Positions 51,397 through 61,603 of a stretch of DNA of 64,000 bases are shown here, in pieces (positions within the stretch are counted from its first letter, which is position 1; each line of letters begins with the position of its first letter). The translations under genes were made by a program, and so were the position numbers. Under the pieces are notes generated by a model. The model was not told the origin of the DNA. It saw nothing but the letters and a program-made list of their open reading frames with translations, and searched no databases. The stretch comes from Mycolicibacterium sp. CBMA 226 (lineage in GTDB: Bacteria; Actinomycetota; Actinomycetes; Mycobacteriales; Mycobacteriaceae): positions 372,001-436,000 of the forward strand of contig NZ_VTGY01000001.1 of NCBI RefSeq assembly GCF_009729075.1. The letters are read 5' to 3'.

Positions 51397-54105
51397 GTGA
51401 GCCCCACCGCAACGGACGCCCCGCCCGCCACCAAGCCCACATTGATGCTGCTGGACGGCAACTCATTGGCGTTCCGAGCGTTCTACGCGCTGCCTGCCGA
51501 GAACTTCAAGACGCAGGGCGGGCTGACCACCAACGCGGTCTACGGCTTCACCGCCATGCTCATCAACCTGCTGCGCGACGAGAAGCCGACGCACGTCGCC
51601 GCCGCCTTCGACGTGTCGCGCAAGACCTTCCGCAAGGAGAAGTACCCGGACTACAAGGAGGGGCGTGCTGCCACTCCCGACGAGTTCCGCGGCCAGATCG
51701 ACATCACCAAGGAAGTGCTGGGCGCGCTCGGCATCACGGTGCTCGCCGAGGAGGGGTTCGAGGCCGACGACCTGATCGCGACGCTGGCCACGCAGGCCGA
51801 GGCCGAGGACTTCCGGGTTCTGGTGGTCACCGGCGACCGTGACTCGCTGCAGCTCGTCACTGATGACGTGACGGTGCTGTACCCGAAGAAGGGTGTCAGC
51901 GACCTGCACCGCTTCACTCCCGACGCGGTGGTCGAGAAGTACGGCCTCACCCCGACGCAATACCCCGACTTCGCGGCGCTGCGGGGCGACCCGAGCGACA
52001 ACCTGCCGGGAATCCCCGGCGTGGGTGAGAAGACCGCGTCCAAATGGATCAACCAGTACGGCTCACTGCAGGCGCTGGTCGACCATGTCGACGAGGTCAA
52101 GGGGAAGGTCGGCGACTCGCTGCGCGCCAACCTGTCCAGCGTCATCCTCAACCGTGAGCTGACCGACCTGGTCCGGAACGTGCCGCTGGCGCACACCCCG
52201 GAGGCGCTGCGCGTCCAGCCCTGGGACCGCGACCGCATCCACCAGCTGTTCGACGACCTGGAATTCCGGGTCCTGCGAGACCGGCTGTTCGAGACGCTGT
52301 CGCCCGTAGAGCCCGAGGTCGAACTCGGCTTCGATGTCCGCGGCGGCCTGCTCGAACCGGGCACCCTGGCGGCCTGGCTCGCCGAACACAGCAACGGCAG
52401 TCGGTTCGGCATGGCCGTCGCCGGCACGCACAAGGCATTTGACGCCGACGCCACCGCCGTGGCAATCGTCTCGGCCAGCGGCGAAGGTGTCTACATCGAC
52501 ACCGCGCGGCTGGGCGCCGAGGACGAAGCGGCGCTGGCGTCGTGGCTGGCCGACCCAGGCCCACCGAAGGCGCTGCACGAGGCGAAGCTGGCGTGGCACG
52601 ACCTGTTGGGTCGCGACTGGACACTGGCCGGCGTCACGTCGGACACCGCGCTCGCCGCCTATCTGGTCCGTCCGGGGCAGCGCAGCTTCGCCCTCGATGA
52701 TCTGTCGGTGCGGTTCCTGGGCCGGGAACTGCGCGCGGAAACCAAAGAGGAGCAACAGCTTTCACTGCTCGACGACCCCGATGAGGTCGACGACGCGGCG
52801 ATCCAGGCGCTGATCGTGCGCGCCGCGGCCGTCGGCGATCTGGCCGACGCACTGGACGTGGAACTCGCCCGGATCGACTCCCTGGCGCTTCTCGGTCAGA
52901 TGGAACTGCCGGTGCAGCGGGCGCTCGCCGAGATGGAGAACGCGGGCATCGCCGTCGACATCGAACTGCTCGGCCGGCTGCAGAGCCAGTTCGCCGACCA
53001 GATCCGCGACGCCGCCGAGGCGGCCTATGCGGCCATCGGTGAGCAGATCAACCTGGGCTCACCCAAGCAGCTCCAGGTGGTGCTGTTCGACAAGCTGGAG
53101 ATGCCGAAGACCAAGCGCACCAAGACCGGCTACACCACGGATGCCGATGCGCTGCAATCACTTCTGGACAAGACCGGGCATCCGTTCCTGCAGCATCTGC
53201 TGGCGCACCGCGACGCCACCCGGCTCAAGGTCACGGTCGACGGGCTCCTGAACGCGGTCGGGTCCGACGGCCGCATTCACACCACCTTCAACCAGACCAT
53301 CGCCGCGACCGGCCGGTTGTCGTCGACCGAGCCGAACCTGCAGAACATCCCGATCCGTACCGAAGACGGGCGCCAGATCCGTGAGGCATTCGTCGTGGGC
53401 AAGGGCTTCACCGAGCTCATGACGGCCGACTACAGCCAGATCGAGATGCGCATCATGGCGCACCTGTCCAAAGACGAAGGCCTACTGAACGCTTTTAATA
53501 CCGGCGAGGACCTGCATACCTTCGTCGCGTCGCGGGCCTTCGGTGTGCCGAGTGAAGAAGTGACCGCGGAGCTGCGCCGCCGGGTCAAGGCCATGTCGTA
53601 CGGCCTGGCCTACGGTTTGTCGGCGTACGGCCTCGCGTCGCAGCTCAAAATCTCGACCGAAGAAGCCAAACAGCAGATGGACCAGTACTTCGACCGCTTC
53701 GGCGGGGTGCGCGACTACCTGCACTCGGTCGTCGAACAGGCGCGCAAGGACGGGTACACGTCGACGGTGCTCGGGCGGCGCCGTTACCTGCCGGAACTCG
53801 ACAGCAGCAACCGCAACGTCCGCGAAGCCGCCGAGCGGGCCGCGCTCAACGCGCCCATCCAGGGCAGTGCCGCCGACATCATCAAGGTCGCGATGATCAA
53901 CGTCGACCGCGCCATGAAGGACGCCGGGCTCAAGTCGCGAATCCTGCTGCAGGTGCACGACGAATTGCTGTTCGAGGTCGCCGAAGGCGAGCGGGATGGC
54001 CTCGAGAAGCTGGTGCGCGAGCAGATGGGCAGTGCGTACCCGCTGGACGTGCCACTGGAGGTATCGGTGGGCTACGGCGCCAGTTGGGACGCCGCCGCGC
54101 ACTAA
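51397..54105 (+). CDS. polA: DNA polymerase I
   Basis: PolA (902 residues) fills gaps in replication and repair. The 5'-3' nuclease (about 1-300) is intact: MLLDGNSLAFRAFYALP, ADDLIATLA, VVTGDRDSLQLV and DNLPGIPGVGEKTA. The central 3'-5' exonuclease-like domain lacks clear catalytic acids, as in other mycobacteria. Polymerase motifs A (TADYSQIEMRIMAHLS), B (RRRVKAMSYGLAYGLSAYG) and C (LLQVHDELLFEVAEGE) are present. GTG 51397 fits the known N-terminus. Confidence 0.97.
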   Translation: MSPTATDAPPATKPTLMLLDGNSLAFRAFYALPAENFKTQGGLTTNAVYGFTAMLINLLRDEKPTHVAAAFDVSRKTFRKEKYPDYKEGRAATPDEFRGQIDITKEVLGALGITVLAEEGFEADDLIATLATQAEAEDFRVLVVTGDRDSLQLVTDDVTVLYPKKGVSDLHRFTPDAVVEKYGLTPTQYPDFAALRGDPSDNLPGIPGVGEKTASKWINQYGSLQALVDHVDEVKGKVGDSLRANLSSVILNRELTDLVRNVPLAHTPEALRVQPWDRDRIHQLFDDLEFRVLRDRLFETLSPVEPEVELGFDVRGGLLEPGTLAAWLAEHSNGSRFGMAVAGTHKAFDADATAVAIVSASGEGVYIDTARLGAEDEAALASWLADPGPPKALHEAKLAWHDLLGRDWTLAGVTSDTALAAYLVRPGQRSFALDDLSVRFLGRELRAETKEEQQLSLLDDPDEVDDAAIQALIVRAAAVGDLADALDVELARIDSLALLGQMELPVQRALAEMENAGIAVDIELLGRLQSQFADQIRDAAEAAYAAIGEQINLGSPKQLQVVLFDKLEMPKTKRTKTGYTTDADALQSLLDKTGHPFLQHLLAHRDATRLKVTVDGLLNAVGSDGRIHTTFNQTIAATGRLSSTEPNLQNIPIRTEDGRQIREAFVVGKGFTELMTADYSQIEMRIMAHLSKDEGLLNAFNTGEDLHTFVASRAFGVPSEEVTAELRRRVKAMSYGLAYGLSAYGLASQLKISTEEAKQQMDQYFDRFGGVRDYLHSVVEQARKDGYTSTVLGRRRYLPELDSSNRNVREAAERAALNAPIQGSAADIIKVAMINVDRAMKDAGLKSRILLQVHDELLFEVAEGERDGLEKLVREQMGSAYPLDVPLEVSVGYGASWDAAAH

Positions 54106-54108
54106 GCG

Positions 54109-54124
54109 TCGGCCGCGAGGCCGA
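54109..54124. terminator. Small GNRA-loop hairpin after polA
   Basis: TCGGCC-GCGA-GGCCGA forms a 6-bp stem with a GNRA tetraloop 3 bases after the polA stop. It is short, so a terminator role is uncertain. Confidence 0.3.
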
Positions 54125-54158
54125 GCCCGAGCGTGGCCAGAAACGCGGGCAGGCTAAG

Positions 54159-55337
54159 TCACGCTGCCCGGTAGTTGGCCAGCCACTGCAGTACCGGCGC
54201 TTGCGCCCGGGTGGCGGTCAGCCAGTACGCCTCCTCGGCGTGCAGCTGATAGGTCCGTTGGTCAGCCAGGCCCCGGTCGATGCGGTCCCGGACGAATGCC
54301 AACTCGACGACCTGCACGGCGAATTCCTTCACCGATTTCCCGGCCGGTGCGCCGCCGATCTGTGTCGCCGTGGCGATCGCTGCCTTCCTCGTGCGCATCG
54401 ACCCCAGCCACGTCGCCTCGTTCGCGGTGATGAGGCCGGAGGCGACGAGCCCGGGCAGCTTCTCGGCGACCACGCGCTGCTCGCGACGGCGGCCCAGCAC
54501 GCCCGTGACGATGGCGAGCGTGAAGATCGGGACCATCCAGAACAGGTAGACCGCGAAATAGGCGCCGGCGCCGACGACGGTCGAGCCGTTCCACAACATG
54601 TGCATGACCACTGCGGCGAGGTAACCGAGTCCGATGTAGAGCACCTTCGCGCCTGCGCTGCGGTGCTGCAGCGCGAGGTACACGCCGATGCCGGTCATGC
54701 TGGTGAACAGCGGATGCGCAAACGGCCCCATGATCAGGCGCAGCGCGGCGGTGAGCAGGGAATGCGAGATGGTCTCGCCCATGGCGATGTAGAAGATGTT
54801 CTCGAGCCAGGCGAATCCCGCGGCCACGAACCCGGCGTAGACCAGGCAGTCGGTCAGCGAGTTGAGTTCGTTGCGGCGCCGCCCGGTCATCATCAACAGC
54901 AGGAACACGCCCTTGGCCGCCTCTTCGATCACCGGCGCGCCGATGGCCATCGCGGCGAAGCCGTCCTTGCCGAGCAGGGGCGTCGACACCGTTTCCAGCA
55001 CCACCGAGATGACGACGCTGATCGACGCACCCCAGATGAACGCAAAGATCAGCAGGCGCGGAGGCTCGGGTTCCCACCGGTCGAACCACAGGTAGGTCAG
55101 CAGCACCACTGCCGTCGCGATGCTGGCCAGCACGAAGCCGATGGTCATGCCGATCGGGTTGGTGAGGGTGGTCAGGATCAGGACGCAGCCGATCAGCACA
55201 CCCAGCCCGATGATCACGCCGAGCGGCGCACCGACCTTGCGGATTCGCCGCGGCATCGGCGCCACGTACGGGTATGGCGGCGGCACAGGCGACGGAGCGG
55301 GATACACGACACGCAGGATATCGGCCCGGAATGACAT
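54159..55337 (-). CDS. PrsW-family intramembrane metalloprotease
   Basis: This 392-residue protein has a Pro-rich N-terminal lead, then about eight membrane helices. PrsW/CPBP-like catalytic motifs are visible: EExxK in GAPVIEEAAKGVFLLL, FAWLEN, FAHPLFTSMTG and VVMHMLWNGS. PrsW-type proteases cleave membrane anti-sigma factors in Bacillus; targets in actinobacteria are unknown. The 115-residue C-terminal cytoplasmic domain (GRRREQRVVAEKLPG onward) is helical. It converges on polA and is divergent from rpsA. Confidence 0.88.
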   Translation of the reverse strand: MSFRADILRVVYPAPSPVPPPYPYVAPMPRRIRKVGAPLGVIIGLGVLIGCVLILTTLTNPIGMTIGFVLASIATAVVLLTYLWFDRWEPEPPRLLIFAFIWGASISVVISVVLETVSTPLLGKDGFAAMAIGAPVIEEAAKGVFLLLMMTGRRRNELNSLTDCLVYAGFVAAGFAWLENIFYIAMGETISHSLLTAALRLIMGPFAHPLFTSMTGIGVYLALQHRSAGAKVLYIGLGYLAAVVMHMLWNGSTVVGAGAYFAVYLFWMVPIFTLAIVTGVLGRRREQRVVAEKLPGLVASGLITANEATWLGSMRTRKAAIATATQIGGAPAGKSVKEFAVQVVELAFVRDRIDRGLADQRTYQLHAEEAYWLTATRAQAPVLQWLANYRAA

Positions 55338-55390
55338 TCCCCTGCGGTGGAGAAGACCGCGTTTGGCCTGCGTCTACGGGTCTAGTACCC

Positions 55391-55420
55391 TTGACAAGTA
55401 CCTGTGTCCACATGGGCTAT
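55391..55420 (+). promoter_or_regulatory. Possible rpsA promoter
   Basis: TTGACA at 55391-55396 is a consensus -35. The best -10-like sequence is GGCTAT at 55415-55420 with an 18-base spacer, which is weak. It would give a leader of about 90 bases before rpsA. Confidence 0.3.
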
Positions 55421-55517
55421 GGGTGCGTGTGAAACGTCGGGCGGTCACGCCGCGACGCGTCACGAAAACACAAGCATTTTGTCCCTACGATTAAACCTGT
55501 CCGGAGCCATCTAACAC

Positions 55518-56957
55518 ATGCCAAGTCCCTCCGTCACCTCGCCGCAAGTAGCCGTCAACGACATCGGCTCGGCTGAGGATTTTCTCGCCGCCATCGACAA
55601 AACCATCAAGTACTTCAACGATGGCGACATCGTCGAAGGCACCATCGTCAAGGTTGACCGCGACGAGGTTCTGCTCGACATCGGCTACAAGACCGAAGGT
55701 GTCATTCCTTCTCGCGAACTTTCCATCAAGCACGACGTCGACCCCAATGAGGTCGTTTCCGTGGGCGATGAGGTCGAAGCCCTCGTTCTCACCAAGGAGG
55801 ACAAGGAAGGCCGTCTGATCCTCTCCAAGAAGCGGGCTCAGTACGAGCGCGCCTGGGGCACCATCGAGGAGCTCAAGGAGAAGGACGAGGCCGTCAAGGG
55901 CACCGTCATCGAGGTCGTCAAGGGTGGCCTGATCCTCGACATCGGCCTGCGTGGCTTCCTGCCCGCGTCGCTCGTCGAGATGCGCCGTGTCCGCGATCTG
56001 CAGCCGTACATCGGCAAGGAGATCGAGGCCAAGATCATCGAGCTCGACAAGAACCGCAACAACGTGGTCCTGTCGCGTCGCGCCTGGCTGGAGCAGACCC
56101 AGTCCGAGGTCCGCAGCGAGTTCCTCAACCAGCTCACCAAGGGCGCCATCCGCAAGGGTGTCGTGTCCTCGATCGTCAACTTCGGCGCGTTCGTCGACCT
56201 GGGCGGCGTGGACGGCCTGGTGCACGTGTCGGAGCTGTCCTGGAAGCACATCGATCACCCGTCCGAGGTGGTTCAGGTGGGCGACGAGGTCACCGTCGAG
56301 GTGCTGGACGTCGACATGGACCGCGAGCGGGTTTCGCTGTCGCTCAAGGCGACTCAGGAAGACCCGTGGCGCCACTTCGCCCGTACCCACGCGATCGGCC
56401 AGATCGTCCCGGGCAAGGTCACCAAGCTGGTGCCGTTCGGTGCGTTCGTCCGCGTCGAAGAGGGCATCGAGGGCCTGGTGCACATCTCGGAGCTGTCCGA
56501 GCGCCACGTCGAGGTCCCGGACCAGGTGGTCCAGGTCGGCGACGACGCGATGGTCAAGGTCATCGACATCGACCTGGAGCGTCGCCGCATCTCGCTGAGC
56601 CTCAAGCAGGCCAACGAGGACTACACCGAGGAGTTCGACCCGTCGAAGTACGGCATGGCCGACAGCTACGACGAGCAGGGCAACTACATCTTCCCGGAGG
56701 GCTTCGACGCCGACAGCAACGAGTGGCTGGAAGGCTTCGAGAAGCAGCGTGACGAGTGGGAGGCCCGGTACGCCGAGGCCGAGCGTCGCCACAAGATGCA
56801 CACCGCCCAGATGGAGAAGTTCGCCGCGGCCGACGCCGAGGCAGCTGCCCGTCCGGCGACCAGCGGTTCCTCGCGTTCCGAGGAGTCGACCGGTGGCACC
56901 CTGGCCAGCGACGCCCAGCTGGCGGCGCTGCGCGAGAAGCTCGCCGGCAACGCCTAA
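55518..56957 (+). CDS. rpsA: 30S ribosomal protein S1
   Basis: RpsA (479 residues) has four S1 RNA-binding repeats at about 33-105, 120-190, 207-276 and 292-362; for example DIVEGTIVKVDRDEVLLDIG and GAFVDLGGVDGLVHVSELSW. A 115-residue acidic/Ala-rich C-terminal region ends with LREKLAGNA. ATG 55518 gives MPSPSVTSPQ, the usual mycobacterial start. A long hairpin follows. The protein brings structured mRNAs to the ribosome. Confidence 0.97.
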   Translation: MPSPSVTSPQVAVNDIGSAEDFLAAIDKTIKYFNDGDIVEGTIVKVDRDEVLLDIGYKTEGVIPSRELSIKHDVDPNEVVSVGDEVEALVLTKEDKEGRLILSKKRAQYERAWGTIEELKEKDEAVKGTVIEVVKGGLILDIGLRGFLPASLVEMRRVRDLQPYIGKEIEAKIIELDKNRNNVVLSRRAWLEQTQSEVRSEFLNQLTKGAIRKGVVSSIVNFGAFVDLGGVDGLVHVSELSWKHIDHPSEVVQVGDEVTVEVLDVDMDRERVSLSLKATQEDPWRHFARTHAIGQIVPGKVTKLVPFGAFVRVEEGIEGLVHISELSERHVEVPDQVVQVGDDAMVKVIDIDLERRRISLSLKQANEDYTEEFDPSKYGMADSYDEQGNYIFPEGFDADSNEWLEGFEKQRDEWEARYAEAERRHKMHTAQMEKFAAADAEAAARPATSGSSRSEESTGGTLASDAQLAALREKLAGNA

Positions 56958-56970
56958 GTAGTACAACGAC

Positions 56971-57001
56971 AAATGCCCCGGCCCATTGGGCCGGGGCATT
57001 T
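56971..57001 (+). terminator. rpsA terminator hairpin
   Basis: AAATGCCCCGGCCCA and TGGGCCGGGGCATTT pair over 15 bp with one base between them, giving in practice a 13-bp stem and a small loop. It sits 13 bases after the rpsA stop and 30 bases before coaE. Confidence 0.85.
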
Positions 57002-57031
57002 GCCGTATCTGCGGTCGATAGGGTGTCCTGC

Positions 57032-58249
57032 GTGCTTCGAATCGGACTGAGCGGCGGCATCGGCGCCGGAAAATCCACTGTGTCATCGACCTTCGCGGCC
57101 GCCGGCGGCATCATCGTCGACGGTGATGTGATCGCCCGGGAGGTGGTGGAGCCCGGTACCGAGGGGCTGGCCGCACTGGTGGAGGCCTTCGGCGAGGACA
57201 TCCTGCTGCCCGACGGTTCACTCAACCGGCCGGCGCTGGCCGCAGTGGCGTTCAGCGACGAGGAGAAGCGCAAGACACTGAACGGCATCGTGCACCCGCT
57301 CGTCGGTAAGCGCCGGGCCGAGCTCATCGCTGCGGCACCGCTGGGATCTGTTGTGGTGGAAGACATTCCGCTGCTGGTCGAGTCGCAGATGGCGCCGCTG
57401 TTCCCGTTGGTGGTCATGGTGCACGCCGACGAGGACGTGCGGGTGGCGCGGCTCATCGAATACCGCGGCTTCTCGGAGGCGGACGCCCGCGCCCGGATCG
57501 CAGCGCAAGCGAGCGTCGCGCAGCGTCAGGCCGTCGCCGATGTCTGGCTGGACAACCACGGCAGCGCCGACGAACTGGCGGCGAAGGCCCGCGAGCTGTG
57601 GGAGCAGCGCATCGTCCCGTTCGCGCGCAACGTGCAGGCTGGAGTCCCGGCCACCGTTGCACCGGCGGTGGTGCCGTACGACGAGACCTGGCCCGAGCAG
57701 GCCCGCCGGATCGTGGCCCGGCTGAGCACCGCGTGCGGGCACCGGGCGGTGCGGGTCGACCACATCGGGTCGACGGCGGTGCCGGACCTGGACGGCAAGG
57801 ACGTCATCGATATCCAGGTGACGGTGAAGTCGCTGGAGATGGCGGACGAACTTGCCGACCTGCTGCTGACGGCCGGCTACCCGCGCGTCGCGGAGATCAC
57901 CGGCGACGTCGCGAAGGATGACGCCCGCAGCACCGTTGCCGAATTCGACCACTCCGACGACAAGGCGCTGTGGCAGAAGCGTTTTCACGCCTCAGCGGAC
58001 CCCGGCCGGCCGACGAACGTCCACATCCGGGTCGACGGCTGGCCCGGCCAGCAGTTCGCGTTGCTGTTCCCGGCGTGGATCGCCGCCAACCCGGACGAGC
58101 GCGTCGAGTACCAGGCCCTCAAACACGATGCGATGGCTGCGGCGCCGGCCAACAGCGGGGAGTACGCCGACGCCAAGGAGCCCTGGCTCGTCGGCGCGTA
58201 CCGACGGGCCTGGGCCTGGGCCGACGAAACCGGTTGGTGCCCTCAGTGA
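57032..58249 (+). CDS. coaE: Dephospho-CoA kinase fused to a GrpB/UPF0157 domain
   Basis: The N-terminal 200 residues are CoaE, which makes CoA from dephospho-CoA: P-loop GLSGGIGAGKSTVSS, DVIAREVVEPG and LLVESQMAPLFP. Residues from about 215 are a GrpB-like nucleotidyltransferase-fold domain: VPYDETWPEQARR, VDHIGSTAVPDLDGKDVID and FALLFPAWIAANP. Total length is 405. The same fusion exists in M. tuberculosis. GTG 57032 is the right start; the open frame upstream crosses the terminator. The stop overlaps a converging gene by seven bases. Confidence 0.95.
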   Translation: MLRIGLSGGIGAGKSTVSSTFAAAGGIIVDGDVIAREVVEPGTEGLAALVEAFGEDILLPDGSLNRPALAAVAFSDEEKRKTLNGIVHPLVGKRRAELIAAAPLGSVVVEDIPLLVESQMAPLFPLVVMVHADEDVRVARLIEYRGFSEADARARIAAQASVAQRQAVADVWLDNHGSADELAAKARELWEQRIVPFARNVQAGVPATVAPAVVPYDETWPEQARRIVARLSTACGHRAVRVDHIGSTAVPDLDGKDVIDIQVTVKSLEMADELADLLLTAGYPRVAEITGDVAKDDARSTVAEFDHSDDKALWQKRFHASADPGRPTNVHIRVDGWPGQQFALLFPAWIAANPDERVEYQALKHDAMAAAPANSGEYADAKEPWLVGAYRRAWAWADETGWCPQ

Positions 58250-58824
58250 GCTGAGGCGGCCGGCGTTGCAGGCGTGCCCGGCAGCTCCGCGCTGTACTGC
58301 TGGCTGGGATCGAAATCGGTCACCGAACCGCAGCTGAGCACCCCGTAACCGGGATCCTGGCGCTGCGGCGTCAGACGCGGGGCGACGAACTGGTCGGCCT
58401 GGGCGACGATCTGGTCGTCGACGAGAATTTCGCAGTGCAGGCTGGCCGAGTACGGCCACTGGATCGACACCTGCATGCCGGCGTTCGCCGCGTTGTTGAG
58501 TACGGCTGAGGCTTCGAACATCTCGCCGGGCAGCAGACTCGGTGTCGCGGAATTCAGCTGGTTGTCGGTCAGCCGGTAGGTGACCAGGGTCCCGCGGGAC
58601 ACGCCGTCGACCCGGGCCCGGTAGGTGACGTTGTGCGGTCCCTGGCTGGGCGGTGCGGTGTCCCCGGCCGGAACTGCCGGCGCCGGCGGGGCGGGGGTCG
58701 GTGCCGGATCGGCGGCCGCCGTCGCGGCCAACAGCAGGGAGGCACTCGCGGCCACCGCGGTGGCGCACGCCAGCGATGCCGCGGCCAGGTGTCCGCGCCT
58801 GATCGATGTCATGGTTGTTGACAT
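58243..58824 (-). CDS. Secreted protein of unknown function
   Basis: This 193-residue protein has an N-terminal signal peptide (a positive start, MTSIRRG, and a long Ala-rich hydrophobic stretch ending ATAAADP), a Pro/Ala-rich linker, then a beta-rich domain of about 130 residues (HNVTYRARVDGVSRGTLVTY) with two Cys (SLHCEILV, GVLSCGSV) that could form a disulfide. I do not recognise a named family. ATG 58824 overlaps the upstream DUF402 stop (TAATG), which supports this start and an operon. Confidence 0.75.
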   Translation of the reverse strand: MSTTMTSIRRGHLAAASLACATAVAASASLLLAATAAADPAPTPAPPAPAVPAGDTAPPSQGPHNVTYRARVDGVSRGTLVTYRLTDNQLNSATPSLLPGEMFEASAVLNNAANAGMQVSIQWPYSASLHCEILVDDQIVAQADQFVAPRLTPQRQDPGYGVLSCGSVTDFDPSQQYSAELPGTPATPAASAH

Positions 58825-59264
58825 TACCTGTCTCGCCAGGTCAGTGGCATACCGAGACTGGCTAGCCAATCGCCGAGCTCATATTTGTTCTGGGCCAGCC
58901 CGTCGATCGCGGTGGTCGCCGTTGCGATCGCGCGTTCACCGTCGTCGGTGCTCAGGAGGTGGTGTCGGATCGCGTCGAGTAGTTCGTCGACGTCCTCCAG
59001 TTCGACACCCACGCCCGACCGCACGACCAGGTCCAGGTAGTGGTCCTCCGACGTCCAGACGTGCTCACCGGCGGTGAACCGGCCGACATCGAGATAGAAG
59101 TCCTGGTCACGCTCATGTCCCGGATTGAAATGGAAGATGCTGGCCCGCAGTCCGGCGGTGGGCAACAGCCATGACTCCAGGTAGTGGAACTGCGGGCGGC
59201 CTGGCGTGGGGCGCGCCATGTACAGGCCCCACGGTTCAACTCGGTACACGTCGACGGCCCGCAC
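58824..59264 (-). CDS. DUF402 protein
   Basis: This protein of at least 146 residues contains the DUF402 core: [52 protein letters not shown] and [13 protein letters not shown]. The family includes nucleoside-diphosphate phosphatases. GTG 59264 is the only ordinary start codon before an in-frame stop, with AAGGG upstream. A further 22 in-frame codons before it (to ATC 59330) read like the family N-terminus ([20 protein letters not shown]), so the true start is uncertain. It is divergent from uvrB. Confidence 0.85.
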   Translation of the reverse strand: MRAVDVYRVEPWGLYMARPTPGRPQFHYLESWLLPTAGLRASIFHFNPGHERDQDFYLDVGRFTAGEHVWTSEDHYLDLVVRSGVGVELEDVDELLDAIRHHLLSTDDGERAIATATTAIDGLAQNKYELGDWLASLGMPLTWRDR

Positions 59265-59398
59265 GATGCCCTTCGGATCGGTGTTCGTGCGGGCGGCCAG
59301 ATCGAACGTCTCGTGCTTGGGTGCGTGGATGGCGTCAGCGTACGCGCCCGACGCGCGGCCGGCAGCGCCTGTCGGTGCCCGCCTCTACCCTGGTACTC

Positions 59399-61558
59399 AT
59401 GGCTTTCGCGACCGAATACCCCGTCCTCGCGCACTCGGAATACCGGCCGGTCGACGCCATGGTGCGCGCCGGCGGCAAGTTCGAAGTGGTCAGTCAGTAC
59501 GACCCGGCTGGTGACCAGCCCGCCGCCATCGACGAACTCGAGCGCCGCATCACGGCGGGGGAGCGTGACGTGGTGCTGCTGGGCGCCACCGGTACCGGCA
59601 AGTCTGCGACCACCGCCTGGCTCATCGAGCGGCTGCAGCGTCCCACGCTGGTGATGGCACCCAACAAGACCCTGGCCGCGCAGCTCGCCAACGAACTGCG
59701 GGAAATGTTGCCGCACAACGCTGTCGAGTACTTCGTCTCGTACTACGACTACTACCAGCCCGAGGCGTACATCGCCCAGACGGACACCTACATCGAGAAG
59801 GACAGCTCGATCAACGACGATGTCGAGCGGCTGCGGCACTCGGCGACGTCCAGCCTGCTGTCGCGCCGTGATGTCGTGGTGGTGGCGTCGGTCTCGTGCA
59901 TCTACGGCCTCGGTACCCCGCAGTCGTACATGGACCGCTCCGTCGAACTGAAGGTCGGCGACGATGTGCCGCGAGACGGGCTCCTGCGGCTGCTGGTCGA
60001 CATCCAGTACAACCGCAACGACATGGCGTTCACCCGCGGCACGTTCCGGGTGCGCGGGGACACCGTCGAGATCATCCCGTCCTATGAGGAGCTGGCGGTG
60101 CGCATCGAGTTCTTCGGCGACGAGGTCGAGGCGCTCTACTACCTGCACCCGCTGACCGGCGACGTGGTGCGCAAGGTCGACTCGCTGCGAATCTTCCCCG
60201 CTACCCACTATGTGGCCGGCCCGGAGCGCATGGCCATGGCGATCTCGACCATCGAGCAGGAGCTGGAAGAACGGCTCGCGCAGCTGGAAGGCCAGGGCAA
60301 GCTGCTGGAGGCGCAGCGGTTGCGGATGCGCACCAATTACGACGTCGAGATGATGAAGCAGGTCGGGTTCTGCTCGGGCATCGAGAACTACTCGCGCCAC
60401 ATCGACGGTCGCGCCGCGGGTTCGGCACCCGCAACACTGCTGGACTACTTCCCCGAGGATTTCCTGCTTGTCATCGACGAGTCCCACGTCACCGTGCCGC
60501 AGATCGGTGCCATGTACGAAGGCGACATGTCCCGCAAGCGCAATCTGGTCGACTTCGGCTTCCGGTTGCCGTCGGCGGTCGACAACCGCCCGCTGACCTG
60601 GGAAGAGTTCGCCGACCGCATCGGTCAGACGGTGTACCTGTCGGCGACGCCAGGGTCCTACGAGATGGCGCAGTCCGGCGGCGAGTTCGTCGAACAGGTC
60701 ATCCGGCCGACGGGCCTGGTCGACCCCGCGATCGTCGTCAAACCGACCAAGGGGCAGATCGACGACCTCATCGGCGAAATCCGCAAGCGCACCGAACGCG
60801 ACGAGCGCGTGTTGGTCACGACCCTGACCAAGAAGATGGCCGAGGACCTCACCGACTACCTGCTCGAGACCGGTATCCGGGTGCGGTACCTGCACTCCGA
60901 GGTGGACACCCTGCGCCGCGTGGAGCTGCTGCGTCAGCTGCGGCTCGGTGACTACGACGTCCTCGTCGGCATCAACCTGCTCCGCGAGGGCCTGGACCTG
61001 CCCGAGGTGTCGCTCGTCGCGATCCTCGACGCTGACAAGGAAGGCTTCCTGCGGTCGACGCGAAGCCTCATCCAGACCATCGGCCGCGCGGCGCGCAATG
61101 TGTCCGGCGAGGTCCACATGTACGCCGACAAGATCACCGACTCCATGCAGGCCGCCATCGAGGAGACCGAACGTCGCCGCGCCAAGCAGATCGCCTACAA
61201 CGAGGAGAACGGCATCGACCCGCAGCCGTTGCGGAAGAAGATCGCCGACATCCTCGATCAGGTGTACCGCGAGGCGGAGGACACCGAAACCGTCGAGATC
61301 GGCGGTTCGGGTCGCAACGCCTCCCGCGGGCGCCGGGCGCAGGGGGAGCCGGGCCGGGCGGTCAGCGCCGGCATCGTCGAGGGTCGCGACACCTCGAACA
61401 TGCCGCGTGCCGAGCTGGCGGACCTGATCAAGGACCTCACCGAGCAGATGATGAACGCGGCTCGGGATCTGCAGTTCGAGTTGGCTGCCCGCATTCGTGA
61501 CGAGGTGGCCGACTTGAAGAAGGAGCTGCGCGGAATGGACGCGGCCGGGCTGAAATGA
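59399..61558 (+). CDS. uvrB: Excinuclease ABC subunit B
   Basis: UvrB (719 residues) verifies DNA damage handed over by UvrA and recruits UvrC. Motifs: Walker [15 protein letters not shown], beta-hairpin [35 protein letters not shown], helicase motifs [17 protein letters not shown] and [19 protein letters not shown], and a C-terminal UVR domain ([20 protein letters not shown]). ATG 59399 gives [17 protein letters not shown], as expected. No convincing SOS box was found upstream. Confidence 0.97.
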   Translation: MAFATEYPVLAHSEYRPVDAMVRAGGKFEVVSQYDPAGDQPAAIDELERRITAGERDVVLLGATGTGKSATTAWLIERLQRPTLVMAPNKTLAAQLANELREMLPHNAVEYFVSYYDYYQPEAYIAQTDTYIEKDSSINDDVERLRHSATSSLLSRRDVVVVASVSCIYGLGTPQSYMDRSVELKVGDDVPRDGLLRLLVDIQYNRNDMAFTRGTFRVRGDTVEIIPSYEELAVRIEFFGDEVEALYYLHPLTGDVVRKVDSLRIFPATHYVAGPERMAMAISTIEQELEERLAQLEGQGKLLEAQRLRMRTNYDVEMMKQVGFCSGIENYSRHIDGRAAGSAPATLLDYFPEDFLLVIDESHVTVPQIGAMYEGDMSRKRNLVDFGFRLPSAVDNRPLTWEEFADRIGQTVYLSATPGSYEMAQSGGEFVEQVIRPTGLVDPAIVVKPTKGQIDDLIGEIRKRTERDERVLVTTLTKKMAEDLTDYLLETGIRVRYLHSEVDTLRRVELLRQLRLGDYDVLVGINLLREGLDLPEVSLVAILDADKEGFLRSTRSLIQTIGRAARNVSGEVHMYADKITDSMQAAIEETERRRAKQIAYNEENGIDPQPLRKKIADILDQVYREAEDTETVEIGGSGRNASRGRRAQGEPGRAVSAGIVEGRDTSNMPRAELADLIKDLTEQMMNAARDLQFELAARIRDEVADLKKELRGMDAAGLK

Positions 61559-61565
61559 GCGCGCC

Positions 61566-61596
61566 TTGACCTCAACCATGGTTGAGCCCCTAGCGT
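61566..61596 (+). promoter_or_regulatory. MerR-type promoter with 19-bp spacer and palindrome
   Basis: A -35 TTGACC (61566-61571) and -10 TAGCGT (61591-61596) are 19 bases apart, and the spacer holds a 16-bp perfect palindrome CTCAACCATGGTTGAG (61571-61586). This is the arrangement used by MerR/SoxR-family activators. Transcription would start near 61603-61604, at the GTG codon of the MFS gene. Confidence 0.7.
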
Positions 61597-61603
61597 CGCC
61601 GAC

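Noticed and set aside
59302..59317. Possible LexA box upstream of uvrB (TCGAAC followed by CGTGCT)
   Set aside because: Only the left half matches the mycobacterial TCGAAC-N4-GTTCGA consensus.
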